DNA of 64,000 nt from Hyphomicrobium sp. (GCF_003987855.1 NZ_RXIZ01000005.1:1-64000); one strand, 5' to 3'; counted from the stretch's first letter, positions 27,277 through 37,967 are shown. The notes: a model not told the origin generated them from the sequence alone. Numbers and translations are program-made.

Positions 27277-29097
27277 TCATCGCCGCCCGAATAGGCGTTC
27301 AATGTCGCTGAGCTTCAGCGCGACATAGGTCGGCCGGCCGTGATTGCACTGGCCGGAGTAGGGCGTTGCCTCCATTTGCCGGAGCAGCGCGTTCATCTCT
27401 TCGACCGTCAGGCGCCGGCCCGAGCGCACACTTCCGTGACACGCCATGCGCGACGCCACGCTGTCCAGGCGATCTTTCAGCGCCCGCGCCAGTCCGTCAG
27501 CACGAAGCTCCGCGGCGAGATCCTTGACCAGCCCTTCGACGTCCGTTTCTCCGAGAAGCGCCGGGGTCTCGCGCACCGCAACCGCGCCCTCACCGAAACT
27601 TTCGAGCACAAGCCCGAATTGGGCAAGCTCGTCGGCATGCTCCGCCAGGAGAGCCGCATCGTCGGCCTCGAGTTCGACGATCGCCGGGATCAGCAGCCCC
27701 TGCGTCGCGACCCCGCCACTCGCCAGCGCCGTTTTCAGCTTTTCATAGACGAGCCGCTCGTGCGCCGCGTGCTGATCGACGATGACGAGACCGTCGCGCG
27801 TCTGCGCCACGATATAATTCTCATGCACCTGCGCCCGTACCGCGCCAAGTGGCCTGTCGATCGTCTGCTCAGCGCCTGCCGCCGCCACCACGGGAGCGTC
27901 GGCACTCGGGGCGTCGAGCACCGCGAACGGGGATGGAGCTGTTTCCGCAAACGACGGCACGCGTGGGGGCACCATCCACGCGTAAGTTCCGCCTTGATCT
28001 GGATACCCCGGCTCTACGCGAGTGCTCGGCAGAATGCCCGCCTCGAAGCTTTCGACCGTCAGCACCCCGCCTTGCGCCGACGCACGATGCCCTGCCGTCG
28101 CTAACGCGTCGGCCAGCGCCCGCACCATCATGACTCGCACGCGCCCAGCGTCGCGGAAGCGAACTTCAGCCTTCGCCGGATGCACGTTAACATCCACATC
28201 AGATGGCGACACGTCCAGAAACAGCGCCAACAAAGGCGAGCGCCCGCGCGGAATGAGATCGCCATAGGCGGCCCGCACCGCGCCGATCAGCAGCTTGTCC
28301 TTTACCGGCCGGCCGTTGACGAACAAAAACTGTTGGGTGCTGTCCGGCCTGTGCAGCGTCGGTAATCCTGCGAACCCGAAGACACGCATTGCCGCCGAGG
28401 CGCCGCTCGCCGCTCCCGACACTTCCAATGCGTCGGTCATGAACTCGCGGCCCATGATGGCCCCGATGCGCTCGAGCCACGCGGCGGACGAGCGATCGCC
28501 CTGTGCGAACACGGCAGGACGCTTATCACCCGTCTGCAACGTAAAGCCGATATCGGGATGCGCCATCGCGAGACGGCGAACGACGTCCGTCACCGCCATG
28601 GCCTCGGCCCGCTCCGACTTCAAAAACTTGAGACGCGCCGGCGTCGCCGAGAAGAGATCGCGCACCTCGACGATCGTTCCGCAGTTCACCGCCGCCGGAG
28701 CGACCGGCGCTTTGGCCCCACGCGTGACGACGATGCCTGCGCCGTGCGATGCATCCCGCGTCCGCGAACGGATTTCGAGCTGCGCGATGGACCCGATCGA
28801 TGGCAAGGCCTCGCCGCGAAAGCCGAGCGAGCGAATATCGAATAGATCTTCTTCGTCGAGCTTGGACGTCGCGTGCCGCTCGACGGCGAGCGCGAGATCG
28901 CCTGGAGCCATCCCGCAGCCATCGTCCGTCACGCGGATGAGCGACAGTCCCCCGGCTGCAATGACGATCTCGATGTGCGTGGCTCCGGCATCGATGGCGT
29001 TTTCGACGAGCTCTTTCACGACGCTCGCCGGACGCTCGATCACCTCGCCCGCAGCAATTCGGTTGATCGTCTCTGGCGATAGTTGCCGGATCGCCAC
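27277..29097 (-). CDS. mutL: DNA mismatch repair protein MutL
   Basis: MutL couples MutS mismatch recognition to strand incision. The 606-residue protein has the GHKL ATPase domain at residues 1-330 (ELVENAIDAGA, DDGCGM, GFRGEAL, RGT-type loops) and a C-terminal dimerisation domain. The endonuclease motif DQHA-x2-E-x4-E is present as DQHAAHERLVYE near residue 440, with CHGS and the C-x-H segment CNHGRP near the end, so this MutL likely nicks DNA itself; no mutH is needed. It is 28 bp after pgi on the same strand. Confidence 0.95.
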   Translation of the reverse strand: MAIRQLSPETINRIAAGEVIERPASVVKELVENAIDAGATHIEIVIAAGGLSLIRVTDDGCGMAPGDLALAVERHATSKLDEEDLFDIRSLGFRGEALPSIGSIAQLEIRSRTRDASHGAGIVVTRGAKAPVAPAAVNCGTIVEVRDLFSATPARLKFLKSERAEAMAVTDVVRRLAMAHPDIGFTLQTGDKRPAVFAQGDRSSAAWLERIGAIMGREFMTDALEVSGAASGASAAMRVFGFAGLPTLHRPDSTQQFLFVNGRPVKDKLLIGAVRAAYGDLIPRGRSPLLALFLDVSPSDVDVNVHPAKAEVRFRDAGRVRVMMVRALADALATAGHRASAQGGVLTVESFEAGILPSTRVEPGYPDQGGTYAWMVPPRVPSFAETAPSPFAVLDAPSADAPVVAAAGAEQTIDRPLGAVRAQVHENYIVAQTRDGLVIVDQHAAHERLVYEKLKTALASGGVATQGLLIPAIVELEADDAALLAEHADELAQFGLVLESFGEGAVAVRETPALLGETDVEGLVKDLAAELRADGLARALKDRLDSVASRMACHGSVRSGRRLTVEEMNALLRQMEATPYSGQCNHGRPTYVALKLSDIERLFGRR

Positions 29098-29125
29098 CCT
29101 GTCGGCCCCCTCGGTCGAAAAGCGC

Positions 29126-30481
29126 TCAAGCGCCTTCCGCGAGGCGCTCTCTCGTCAGAACCTTCGCAAGCTCGACGCCCGGCTGATCGAAAGGATCGAC
29201 GCCAAGCAGGCGGCCTGCGAGAATCGTTTCGATCATAAAGTGCATCAGCAGCGCCCCGACGACTTTTTCGTCGAGTTTTGCAATGTCGATTGTGCGCACG
29301 GGCCGCCCAGCCCGGGACAAAGCCTCGGGAAGAGCATGCGACTGGGCCGAAACGATATCGCCGATGGTATGGCCGCCGAGCATATCCGCACCGGCGATTC
29401 GCGCCAGTTCCGGATCGATTTTGGGGCCGGTGCCTTTGCTCGCAACCCGGATGATATTCAGATAGTGGTCGTGCGGTCCCTCCATGAAGAGCTGCAGCTG
29501 GCTATGCTGATCGAGCGGACCGAGCGCCCCGATGGGTGTGGTGCCCTCGCCATTCTTGCCCAGGCTCTCCGCCCAAAGCTGCACGAACCAAGTCGAAAGA
29601 CGCCCGAGCTTGTCGGCATACGGCATCATCACCAGCGTACCGACGTTCTTTTCCTTGGATAGCGCGACCGCTGTGGTTGCTCCAACGGCCGGACCGAAAT
29701 CCTTAGCCGACTGCGCCGCCAGCAACGCGTCGATCACGCTCTTGGCCCCGGCACGAATGGCCCGAACGTCGAGACCACGCGCCATAGCTGGAATGAGCCC
29801 GACGTTCGTCAGGCACGAGAAGCGTCCGCCTATGCCGGTGTGATGTTCCAGCATCGGGATATTGAACTTCGAAAACAGCGTGCGCAGCCCGTTCGACTTT
29901 CCGGGTTTTGCCGGTTCGGTGATGCCGAGAAACATCTTCGGGATCTGCGCTTCGAGGCCCGCAGCTTTCACTGCCGTCATCGTGGCGATGGCCTGCGCCA
30001 GCGTCTCCGCCGTACCGCCCGACTTGGAAGTGATGATGAAACGCGACGTCGGCAGGTCGAGCGACTCGAGCACGCTTTGCAGCGTGCCGCCATCGAGGTT
30101 GGCGTAAAAGCGCGTCCGCGGACGATTGCGCTGACCAGGCGAGGCGACGCCGGCGATATTCCAGCCCGCATACTGAGCGAGCGTTTCGCCGCCGAGGCTC
30201 GAACCCCCTGTTCCGAAGAAGACGAGTGTCTTTGCGCCTTCGCTCAGCTTCGCGAGCGCTGCTTCGGCATCGGCGATATCCTGCTGCTCTTCGGCGATAC
30301 CGAGGAGCGCAAGGCTTTTGCTGCGATAATCATTCTTCAGCGCCGCGACGTGCGGCTCCATCTTCGCGAGCCAGGATGAATATGCCGAATGCGAAAGACC
30401 GTGCTCGCCGATCTTGTCTTCAAAGCACCCGTCGATGTTCTGCTGAAACATGATCTCGTCGTGTCGCTGCCCGTCTTGCAT
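29126..30481 (-). CDS. pgi: Glucose-6-phosphate isomerase
   Basis: Pgi interconverts glucose-6-phosphate and fructose-6-phosphate. The 451-residue protein is shorter than the 549-residue E. coli form, as in other alphaproteobacteria with compact Pgi. It shows FFGTGGSSLGGETL near residue 90, the phosphate-binding loop ITSKSGGTAETLAQ and the C-terminal DPFDQPGVELAK motif. Start may be ATG 30481 or the internal ATG 30451. It is followed by mutL; a terminator hairpin upstream (30596-30624) separates it from the M16 genes. Confidence 0.93.
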   Translation of the reverse strand: MQDGQRHDEIMFQQNIDGCFEDKIGEHGLSHSAYSSWLAKMEPHVAALKNDYRSKSLALLGIAEEQQDIADAEAALAKLSEGAKTLVFFGTGGSSLGGETLAQYAGWNIAGVASPGQRNRPRTRFYANLDGGTLQSVLESLDLPTSRFIITSKSGGTAETLAQAIATMTAVKAAGLEAQIPKMFLGITEPAKPGKSNGLRTLFSKFNIPMLEHHTGIGGRFSCLTNVGLIPAMARGLDVRAIRAGAKSVIDALLAAQSAKDFGPAVGATTAVALSKEKNVGTLVMMPYADKLGRLSTWFVQLWAESLGKNGEGTTPIGALGPLDQHSQLQLFMEGPHDHYLNIIRVASKGTGPKIDPELARIAGADMLGGHTIGDIVSAQSHALPEALSRAGRPVRTIDIAKLDEKVVGALLMHFMIETILAGRLLGVDPFDQPGVELAKVLTRERLAEGA

Positions 30482-30595
30482 GGCCGCTTCAACGCTCCCT
30501 GTCTAAACTGCGTTCCGGCCTAGCCGATTTCACTCCTGCGGCCAAGTGCGCTTAGTTTCGCCTCACCTGTTCAGCCGGGCGGGCCCTGAGAAAGC

Positions 30596-30624
30596 AAATG
30601 GCCGCCTACGGAGGGCGGCCATTT
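30596..30624 (-). terminator. Intrinsic terminator after the M16 peptidase genes
   Basis: A perfect 11-bp stem, AAATGGCCGCC (30596-30606) and GGCGGCCATTT (30614-30624), with a 7-nt loop. On the minus strand it is 32 bp after the second M16 stop and is followed by a short T/C-rich run. The A/T ends of the stem could let it work in both directions. Confidence 0.7.
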
Positions 30625-30656
30625 GAAACTGCGCGATGATACGAAAATGTCTTTCC

Positions 30657-32078
30657 TCAGCCTCTACCCGGCACCGCGAGCGCCGGCTGCAGAACCGGAG
30701 GCGTGGCGGCGGAGTTCATGCCCGCCGGCTTTCCAACGATCGTGACGACCAGGTTATCCGGCTTCAGCAACCGTGCCGCGACCCGCTTGGCATCGGCCGC
30801 CGTCACCGCATTGATCATCGCATTGCGGTTCTCGACGTACTCGGGACCGAAGCCTTCCTGCATCAGGCCCAGAAGCTGCGAAGCGATTTTCGAGTTGGTG
30901 TCGAAGCGCAGTGCATAGGAGCCCGTTAGATAGTCTTTGGCGGCCTGGAGATCGTCTGGCGCCGGGCCATTCTCGGCCATCTTCGCCATTTCTCCGCGGA
31001 TGATCTTGAGGCTTTCAGCCATCGACGCGTTCTTTGTCGCGACGCTGCCAACAAGAATTGACGCCTGCTGATACGGCTGAATGTACGTATAGACCGAATA
31101 GGCGAGCCCGCGCTTCTCGCGCACCTCTTCCATCAGCTTCGCGGAAAATCCGCCGCCGCCCAGAATGTGGTTGACGACAAACGCCGCCATGAAATCCGGA
31201 TCCTTGCGCGGCATCGCGCCGAGACCGAAGATCGCCACCGACTGCGGCACGCCCATCTCGATGATCTTTTGACCGCCGCCCGGCACCGGCTCCGTCTTCG
31301 CGACCGGGAACAGATTGGCCTTTGCAGGCAGCGCCCCGAAGACGTCGTCGAGAATTTTCCCAAGTTCCGCCGCTGTGATATCGCCGACGGCAACGACCTT
31401 CAGATTATCGCGAGCGAAATTGCGCTTGTGATAATCGACGAGATCGTCCCGCGTGATCTTCGCGACCGTCTCGGCCGTGCCGTTCGACGGATTGCCATAA
31501 GGTTGCTTCGGGAACGCCTGCGCATACCATTCGCGCATCGCAACCTTCTCTGGATCCTTGTCGGCGTAAGCAATGTTGGCGAGAAGCTGCTGCTTGATGC
31601 GCTCGACAGCTTCCGTGTCGAAGCGCGGCTTCTGCACGGAAAGCTTCAGAAGCTCCACTGCCTTGTCGCGGTTCTTCGACAGCGTCTCGAACGAGCCGTA
31701 AAGCGAATCCTTGCTGTCGTCGTAGCTCATGCGCATGGCGATATCTTCCATGCGCTCCTGGTAGTCTTCCGATTTGATGTCGCCGGCGCCCTCGTCCATC
31801 ATCGCGGTGATGAAGTTGGCAAGTCCTTCCTTGCCCGGCGGGTCCTGGCTGTTGCCGCCATCGAAGGCGTAACGGAGCGAGATAAGCGGTACGCCGTGCT
31901 CTTCGACGAGCCAGGCCTTGATACCACCAGGTGACGTGATCTGCTGAATGTTCATTGCGGCCGCTGGTTGGCTGAAGGAAGCGGTGAGCAGCATCGCGAC
32001 AGCGGGAACAGCCGTAGCGATGCCGGAGCGGGCTGCTGCGCGAACGAGCTTGGCAGCCGCGGAATATAGTCCTGTCAT
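30657..32078 (-). CDS. M16 family peptidase-like protein, catalytically inactive partner
   Basis: A 473-residue insulinase/pitrilysin-family (M16) protein. It lacks the zinc motif HxxEH: the equivalent place reads GLANFITAMMDEGAGD, so it is probably the non-catalytic half that provides the R/Y substrate-binding pair. A signal peptide (residues about 1-37, ending QPAAA) exports it. I start at ATG 32078 (MTGLYSAAAKLVRAA), 5 bp after the stop of the active partner, with an SD-like GAG-rich stretch before it. Its partner is encoded directly upstream, so they likely form a heterodimer in the periplasm. Confidence 0.9.
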   Translation of the reverse strand: MTGLYSAAAKLVRAAARSGIATAVPAVAMLLTASFSQPAAAMNIQQITSPGGIKAWLVEEHGVPLISLRYAFDGGNSQDPPGKEGLANFITAMMDEGAGDIKSEDYQERMEDIAMRMSYDDSKDSLYGSFETLSKNRDKAVELLKLSVQKPRFDTEAVERIKQQLLANIAYADKDPEKVAMREWYAQAFPKQPYGNPSNGTAETVAKITRDDLVDYHKRNFARDNLKVVAVGDITAAELGKILDDVFGALPAKANLFPVAKTEPVPGGGQKIIEMGVPQSVAIFGLGAMPRKDPDFMAAFVVNHILGGGGFSAKLMEEVREKRGLAYSVYTYIQPYQQASILVGSVATKNASMAESLKIIRGEMAKMAENGPAPDDLQAAKDYLTGSYALRFDTNSKIASQLLGLMQEGFGPEYVENRNAMINAVTAADAKRVAARLLKPDNLVVTIVGKPAGMNSAATPPVLQPALAVPGRG

Positions 32079-32083
32079 CAATA

Positions 32084-33499
32084 TTACCTCAACTCGGCGG
32101 CTGCTGACGGGGGTGCAAGGTCTTCGGCCTGCGCCACGCCCGACTCGTCGGGAACGAGGTAGCCGGTCACCGAATCCTTGAGGTCCAGATACTTGGCAGC
32201 GACTTTCTTGACGTCGTCGGCCGTCACCTTCGAAATGTTCTCCGGCCACGCTTCGACATCCGCGACCGTTCGGCCCACGGCGAGATTCCAACCATAGCGG
32301 CGCGCGAGCGTCGCCTGGTTGTCGCTGTCGTAGACGTAGTCGGCGAGATAGCTGTTCTTGGCCCGCGTCAGTTCCGCGTCCGTCACGCCGTTCTTGACGA
32401 TGTCGGCCATGACGTCATCGATCGCAGCTTCCACTTTCTCAAGCGGCACGCGGTCGGCGGCGATGCCGTAAAGCGAGATCGTTCCGCCATCGAGGCCATA
32501 GCCGGAGTAATCGCCGCCGGCACTGGACGCGATCTTCTGCTCCACCACGAGCTTCTTGTAGATGCGGCTGGTCGATCCCGAACCTGCGATCTTCATAAGG
32601 ATATCGAGGGCCTCCGCCTCGCCCGGCTTTGCCGTGACGTAGCTCGGAACCTGATAGTAGCGCTGCATGAGATAATTTCCGGCGCGCGGATCCTTCAAAG
32701 TCAAACGGCGGGCGACGCGCTGCGGCGGCTCGGCCGGACGATGACGAACGCCCGTGACCGTCGGATTGGTCGGGATCTTGCCGTAGGTCTCTTCCGCGAG
32801 CTTCCTCACTTCGGCGTCGGTCACGTCGCCTGAGACGACGAGGATCGCATTGTTCGGCGCGTAATAGTGCTTGTAGAAATCAAGCGCGTCCTGGCGCGAG
32901 AGCTGCGCCATCTCGCTGTACCAGCCGATCACCGGCTTGTGGTACGGGTGATTGAGATAAAGCGCGGCATTCATCTGCTCATCGAGCAGCGAAGACGGAT
33001 TGTTGTCGATGCGCGAGCGGCGCTCTTCGAGAATGACGTTGCGTTCGGTCAGCACTTCCTTCTCGTCGAGACGAAGATTGACCATTCGGTCCGCTTCCAT
33101 CTCCATCATCTTGCCAAGACGGTCCTTGGCGACGCGCTGAAAGTATGCGGTCGCGTCGTTGCCCGTGAAGGCGTTGTCCTGGCCGCCGAGACGGCCGACG
33201 ATCTTTGAAAACTCGCCGACGGGAATCTTGTCGGTCGACTTGAACATCAGGTGCTCGAGGAAATGCGCGATGCCGGATTTGCCAAGCACCTCGTCGGCGG
33301 CGCCGACCCGATACCAAACCATGTGGGTCACGACGGGCGAGCGGTGATCGGGAATGACAACGACGTCCATGCCGTTCGAGAGCTTGAACTCGGAGGCGCG
33401 CGTTGTGCCGTCGGCGGCGTGGGCGAGTGGTGTGACTGCGAGCATCAGGGTGGCCAATACGGTTAAGAAGGGAATTCGGGAGCACGTCGAACGACGCAT
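32084..33499 (-). CDS. M16 family zinc metallopeptidase, active subunit
   Basis: A 471-residue M16 peptidase with the inverted zinc motif HxxEH in SGIAHFLEHLMFKS (about residues 79-92) and a downstream Glu. A signal peptide (MRRSTCSRIPFLTVL...LAHAADG) indicates the periplasm. AAGGA precedes the ATG at 33499 by 9 nt; an upstream in-frame ATG exists but would extend before the signal. Its inactive partner follows. The exact substrate is unknown; many alphaproteobacteria carry this pair beside lspA-ileS. Confidence 0.93.
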   Translation of the reverse strand: MRRSTCSRIPFLTVLATLMLAVTPLAHAADGTTRASEFKLSNGMDVVVIPDHRSPVVTHMVWYRVGAADEVLGKSGIAHFLEHLMFKSTDKIPVGEFSKIVGRLGGQDNAFTGNDATAYFQRVAKDRLGKMMEMEADRMVNLRLDEKEVLTERNVILEERRSRIDNNPSSLLDEQMNAALYLNHPYHKPVIGWYSEMAQLSRQDALDFYKHYYAPNNAILVVSGDVTDAEVRKLAEETYGKIPTNPTVTGVRHRPAEPPQRVARRLTLKDPRAGNYLMQRYYQVPSYVTAKPGEAEALDILMKIAGSGSTSRIYKKLVVEQKIASSAGGDYSGYGLDGGTISLYGIAADRVPLEKVEAAIDDVMADIVKNGVTDAELTRAKNSYLADYVYDSDNQATLARRYGWNLAVGRTVADVEAWPENISKVTADDVKKVAAKYLDLKDSVTGYLVPDESGVAQAEDLAPPSAAAELR

Positions 33500-33751
33500 T
33501 ATGGCGATCCTTTGAACCGAATACAGCAAGTTTGCTCCCTAGCTTTTCGGATCCTACCCCAAGCCGAAAACCCGGGGATTACTTTTTCGAGAAGGCTCGG
33601 ACGCCAGCATGCGGAAGCCGCGTCAGTGAGCGGCAGATGGGCAATCAAAGTCAAATGACAAGGCGTTCATCTCGCCCGCGGAAATGCGGCGAAAAACTGA
33701 AGCTACGACGCTGGCAGGAAAGGCCGAATTAACGAGAATTCACAGCGGAAC

Positions 33752-34228
33752 TCACTGCGTATCTTGGTCGTCTCCGTCGCCCTTGCGCCCGGTCGGCGTT
33801 GTCCACTTCTGGACGGCCGTCAGGATGGACGGATGGCACGAACCGAGCGGACCCGATGCCGATTCGGCCGACGTGTCGCCGCGCGAAATCGGCTCCTCAT
33901 AGTTCTTCTTGCAGTATTCCGCCTGCCGGGCTTCGAGATCGGCCTGAGAGGTCTTCTTGACCTTGTCCGGATCCTGAATATCGGCGAGCGCCGGCTGCTC
34001 CGCCTTACCCCCGGCCCCCGGCGGCGGCAGCAATTCCGCGCTCGGCGGCAGCGTGAGCGGCTGGCGCACGGCCATTTTCGGGTCGCCTTGGGGTGTGGAA
34101 CTACCGTTCAGTCCCATCACATCGAAAACCTTGCCGTTAAGCTGCACGCCATCGAACCCGCTGCACCCGCCCATAAACATGGCGGTGGCCGCGACTAGAA
34201 CGAATTTATGAGCTGTTTTCAACGACAT
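33752..34228 (-). CDS. Putative lipoprotein of unknown function
   Basis: A 158-residue protein with a lipoprotein signal: MSLKTAHKFVLVAATAMFMGGC, Cys22 being the lipid site. The mature part has a Pro-rich segment (LPPSAELLPPPGAG), then a charged region DPDKVKKTSQADLEARQAEYCKKNY and a second Cys near the end. Alphaproteobacteria often carry a small lipoprotein gene after lspA. I do not recognise a named domain. It starts 62 bp after the lspA stop and is followed by a 250-bp spacer with nothing convincing. Confidence 0.75.
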   Translation of the reverse strand: MSLKTAHKFVLVAATAMFMGGCSGFDGVQLNGKVFDVMGLNGSSTPQGDPKMAVRQPLTLPPSAELLPPPGAGGKAEQPALADIQDPDKVKKTSQADLEARQAEYCKKNYEEPISRGDTSAESASGPLGSCHPSILTAVQKWTTPTGRKGDGDDQDTQ

Positions 34229-34290
34229 GGTTTTTTGCCCGTGTCTTGACCTGACACGCCCCCCAGCCCCGTTAAGCCGGATTTACGGCA

Positions 34291-34800
34291 CTAATGCGAC
34301 TCGCCCCTGAATGACTCATACAACAGGCCGATAACGCCAGCAACGATGGCCACATCCGCGATGTTGAAGACGTACCAGTGGAAGCCATAGGCGTGGAACG
34401 AGAAGAAGTCGGCCACCCCGCCCAGGCGCAACCTGTCGATGGCATTCCCGAGCGCCCCGCCAATGATGAGCCCGAGGCTCAGCGCCATCATGCGGCTGCC
34501 CCGGCTCCAGTTGAGCCACCCCCACAGCGCTGCGCTGGCCGCCACGGCGAAGCCCACGAGAAGGTACTGCCCGCCCATGCTCTCCTGATTGAAGAGCGAA
34601 TAGCTGATGCCGATGTTCTTCACGTAGATCAGATCGAAAAACGGCGCGATCTCGACGCGGCCCTTCGCTTCGATGTCGTAGACCGAGAGCATCCACCACT
34701 TGTGCAACTGATCGATCGCGATCGTGGCGATGATGACGATCGCCGCCAGAGGCGCCGTTCTGCTCCAAAGGGCGCTACGCGAAGACGCGAAGTCGGTCAT
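34291..34800 (-). CDS. lspA: Lipoprotein signal peptidase (signal peptidase II)
   Basis: LspA cleaves lipoprotein signal peptides in the inner membrane after diacylglyceryl modification. The 169-residue protein has four membrane helices and both catalytic Asp regions: [19 protein letters not shown] and [11 protein letters not shown]. Its ATG overlaps the ileS stop by 4 bp, the standard ileS-lspA pairing. The downstream gene encodes a likely substrate lipoprotein. Confidence 0.95.
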   Translation of the reverse strand: MTDFASSRSALWSRTAPLAAIVIIATIAIDQLHKWWMLSVYDIEAKGRVEIAPFFDLIYVKNIGISYSLFNQESMGGQYLLVGFAVAASAALWGWLNWSRGSRMMALSLGLIIGGALGNAIDRLRLGGVADFFSFHAYGFHWYVFNIADVAIVAGVIGLLYESFRGESH

Positions 34801-37800
34801 GCCGATGCTCCGGCGTCGATCTCACGCATTGCTGCGGCGTCCCGCGCCGACAGGTCGGGATAGCCTGGGTCCGATCCGACGTCGTTCGTGATCCGCCACG
34901 ACCGCGCGCATTTTTTGCCATCCGCAAGCGCGACGACAACGCCGACGCCCGGCTCGTTGGGCAGCGCGAAGGCTCCGCTTGGCGCAGCATCAGCAGAAAT
35001 CGAAATACCGGACGTAATGCACACCTCCGCCATGTCGACGCCTTCGAGCCCCGACATCAAATCGGTGTCGGTGACGTAGACCTGTGGCGCGGCTTCGAGC
35101 GACGAACCGATTTTCTTCTCCGCCCGCGCAATCTCGAGCGCACCGGTCACCACGCTGCGCACTTCCTTCACGCGATCCCACTTCGCGGCGAGATTATCAT
35201 CGCGCCACTCGCGCGGGATCTTCGGAAAGCCGACGAGATGCACGCTTTCTGCTTCGTCCGGCCGATAGAGGAGCCACGCTTCCTCAGCCGTGAACGACAG
35301 GATCGGCGCAAGCCACCGGATCAGTGCATCGCAAAGCTTGTCGATGACAGTCAACGCCGCCTTTCGCTTCACGCTCGATGGCGCTTCGCAGTAGAGCGTA
35401 TCCTTGCGGATATCGAAATAGAACGCCGACAGTTCGGTGTTCATGAACTGCGAAAGCAGACCGACGATCTTGCGGTAATCGTAGTGCTCGTAAGCCTTGC
35501 GGATCTCGTGGTCGAGTTCCGCCAGCCGATGCAGCATCAGGCGCTCGAGCTCGAACGGTTTCATCGCTTTGATCGAAACCGCGTCTTCCGCCTTGAAGTG
35601 CGCCAGCGCACCGAGCATCCAGCGCAACGTGTTCCGCAGCTTGCGATAGGTTTCCGAAAACGTCTTCAGGATTTCAGGCCCGATACGCAGATCGTCCGAA
35701 TAGTCCGACGCCGCCACCCAGAGACGGAGAATGTCCGCGCCCGATTTGGCCATCACGTCCTGTGGCGCCACCACGTTGCCTAGCGACTTCGACATCTTCT
35801 GACCCTTCTCGTCGAGGACGAAGCCGTGGGTCAGTACGATGTCATAAGGCGCTTCGCCGCGCGTGCCGCAGCTTTCGAGCAGCGAGGAATGGAACCAGCC
35901 GCGATGCTGATCGGAACCTTCCAGGTACATGACGCGGTCCTGTCCGCCGTCCCGCTTCCGCTTCAGACCTTTAAAGCCCGGGAACGCCGTCGGATCTTCG
36001 AGCGTGAAGGCATGCGTCGAACCTGAATCGAACCACACGTCGAGCACGTCCTTTACCTGCTCCCATTTCGCCTTGTCCTTCGGCGACACGAAGCCCTTGA
36101 GGAAACGATCCTTCGCGCCCTCTTCGAACCAGACGTCGGCACCCTTCTCCTGAAACGCTTTCTCGATGCGCGCGATCAACTCGTCGGATTTCTCGAACCC
36201 AGGCCCCGGAATCACTTCGTCGGTTTCGACATTTCGGAAAACGGTGATCGGCACACCCCACGCCCGCTGCCGCGAGACGACCCAATCGGGACGATTTTCG
36301 ATCATCCCGGTGATGCGGTTCTCACCGGCCGCCGGCACCCACGCAACGCGCTTGATCTCGTCCAGCGCCAGCTGGCGCAGACTCGGAGCATTGTGCCCCG
36401 CGCTCGGCGGCCGGCTCTCCGGAGAAGCGTCGCCAAGCGCAGACAGGGGCTTATCCATCGAGATGAACCACTGCGGCGTATTGCGGAAGATGACGGGCTT
36501 CTTCGAACGCCACGAGTGCGGATACTGATGCTTGAGCCGCCCACGCGCGATGATGTTGCCCGCTTCCGAGAGGGCCTTGATGACCGCGTCGTTGGCATCG
36601 CCCTTGTCGCCGTTCTCCTTGAGCACGCGCTTGCCTTCGAAGCCCGGCGCGGCTTTCGTCAACACGCCGTCGGCGTCGACCGTGAAGGGGATTTCGGTTT
36701 CGATCCCACGGTCGCGCAATTTTTTCTGGTTGGCGATCCAGATGTTGTAGTCGTCGGCGCCGTGGCCCGGCGCGGTATGGACGAAGCCGGTACCGGTATC
36801 GTCCGTCACGTGATCGCCGTCGAGCAGCGGCACGTCGAAGGCATAACCAAGTGAGGCAAGAGGGTGTTCGCAGATAATGGCCGATAATTCACTGCTATCT
36901 ACCGCCGAGCGACGCGAATAACTCTCCACTTTCGCCGCTTTCATCACGTCGGCCGCAAGTTTGTCAGCAAGAATGTAGATGTCGCCAATTTTGGCCCAAT
37001 TGCCCTCGGGCGCGTGAGTGACTTCATAGAGCCCATACGAGATCTTTGACGAGAAGCTGATTGCACGGTTCCCCGGGATCGTCCAAGGCGTCGTCGTCCA
37101 GATGACAACCGACGCACGGTTCATCAGTAGCCCACGCGCACCTAGCTTCTCGACTTCCTCGATGCGGACGGGCAGTAATTTTCCCGAAGGATCAACGTCC
37201 GCGCTTACCCAACCGAACGAAGAAGCGTGCTTCACCGGGAACTTCACCCAGATCATGTCCGACTGATAGTCCTGATACTCGACTTCGGCTTCCGCCAGCG
37301 CCGTCTTCTCCACGACGGACCACATCACGGGCTTCGAGCCGCGATAAAGCTGGCCGGTCGCCGCGAACTTCATCAGCTCGCGCGCGATGATGCTTTCCGC
37401 GCGATAGTCCATCGTCAAGTACGGGCGTTCCCAGTCACCGATGACGCCAAGGCGCTTGAATTCATCGCGCTGGATGCCAATCCAGTGCTCGGCGAACTTC
37501 CGGCATTCGTCGCGGAAAGCGTTGATCGCAACCGGATCGGAGAAGTTCGGCTTCTCCTTGCCCTTGGAGCGATACTGCTCCTCGATCTTCCACTCGATCG
37601 GCAGGCCGTGACAGTCCCAGCCGGGGATGTAATTCGAATCGTTGCCGAACATCTGGTGCGATTTGACGACCAGGTCCTTCAGGATCTTGTTGAGCGCGTG
37701 CCCGATATGGATGTTGCCGTTGGCGTAGGGCGGTCCGTCATGCAGCGTGAACTTCACGCGTCCCTTCGACTGCGAGCGGAGCTTTTCATAAAGGCCGATC

Positions 37801-37967
37801 TCGTCCCAGCGCTTCAAAAGCTTCGGTTCGAGTTCAGGCAAGCCCGCGCGCATCGGGAACTCGGTCTGCGGCAGGAACAGTGTTTTGCTCCAGTCGCGGC
37901 CCGCTGCAGCGCCTTGAGCTTCCTGTACGGCGCCGGTCTTGTCGGCGGCCTTGGCGTCTTTCGACAT
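34797..37967 (-). CDS. ileS: Isoleucyl-tRNA synthetase
   Basis: IleRS charges and proofreads tRNA-Ile. From ATG 37967 ([12 protein letters not shown]) it is 1056 residues, longer than the about 940 in E. coli. HIGH is in [11 protein letters not shown] near residue 90 and KMSKS in KMSKSLGN near 725. An editing domain lies between, with [13 protein letters not shown]. An insertion of about 18 residues ([19 protein letters not shown], near residue 513) sits just before the LRQLALDEI helix. A second in-frame ATG five codons upstream is possible. It overlaps lspA by 4 bp. Confidence 0.95.
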   Translation of the reverse strand: MSKDAKAADKTGAVQEAQGAAAGRDWSKTLFLPQTEFPMRAGLPELEPKLLKRWDEIGLYEKLRSQSKGRVKFTLHDGPPYANGNIHIGHALNKILKDLVVKSHQMFGNDSNYIPGWDCHGLPIEWKIEEQYRSKGKEKPNFSDPVAINAFRDECRKFAEHWIGIQRDEFKRLGVIGDWERPYLTMDYRAESIIARELMKFAATGQLYRGSKPVMWSVVEKTALAEAEVEYQDYQSDMIWVKFPVKHASSFGWVSADVDPSGKLLPVRIEEVEKLGARGLLMNRASVVIWTTTPWTIPGNRAISFSSKISYGLYEVTHAPEGNWAKIGDIYILADKLAADVMKAAKVESYSRRSAVDSSELSAIICEHPLASLGYAFDVPLLDGDHVTDDTGTGFVHTAPGHGADDYNIWIANQKKLRDRGIETEIPFTVDADGVLTKAAPGFEGKRVLKENGDKGDANDAVIKALSEAGNIIARGRLKHQYPHSWRSKKPVIFRNTPQWFISMDKPLSALGDASPESRPPSAGHNAPSLRQLALDEIKRVAWVPAAGENRITGMIENRPDWVVSRQRAWGVPITVFRNVETDEVIPGPGFEKSDELIARIEKAFQEKGADVWFEEGAKDRFLKGFVSPKDKAKWEQVKDVLDVWFDSGSTHAFTLEDPTAFPGFKGLKRKRDGGQDRVMYLEGSDQHRGWFHSSLLESCGTRGEAPYDIVLTHGFVLDEKGQKMSKSLGNVVAPQDVMAKSGADILRLWVAASDYSDDLRIGPEILKTFSETYRKLRNTLRWMLGALAHFKAEDAVSIKAMKPFELERLMLHRLAELDHEIRKAYEHYDYRKIVGLLSQFMNTELSAFYFDIRKDTLYCEAPSSVKRKAALTVIDKLCDALIRWLAPILSFTAEEAWLLYRPDEAESVHLVGFPKIPREWRDDNLAAKWDRVKEVRSVVTGALEIARAEKKIGSSLEAAPQVYVTDTDLMSGLEGVDMAEVCITSGISISADAAPSGAFALPNEPGVGVVVALADGKKCARSWRITNDVGSDPGYPDLSARDAAAMREIDAGASA

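Noticed and set aside
28295-29662. Plus-strand frame of 455 codons opposite mutL and pgi
   Set aside because: Ser/Arg-rich reading of the opposite strand across two conserved genes.
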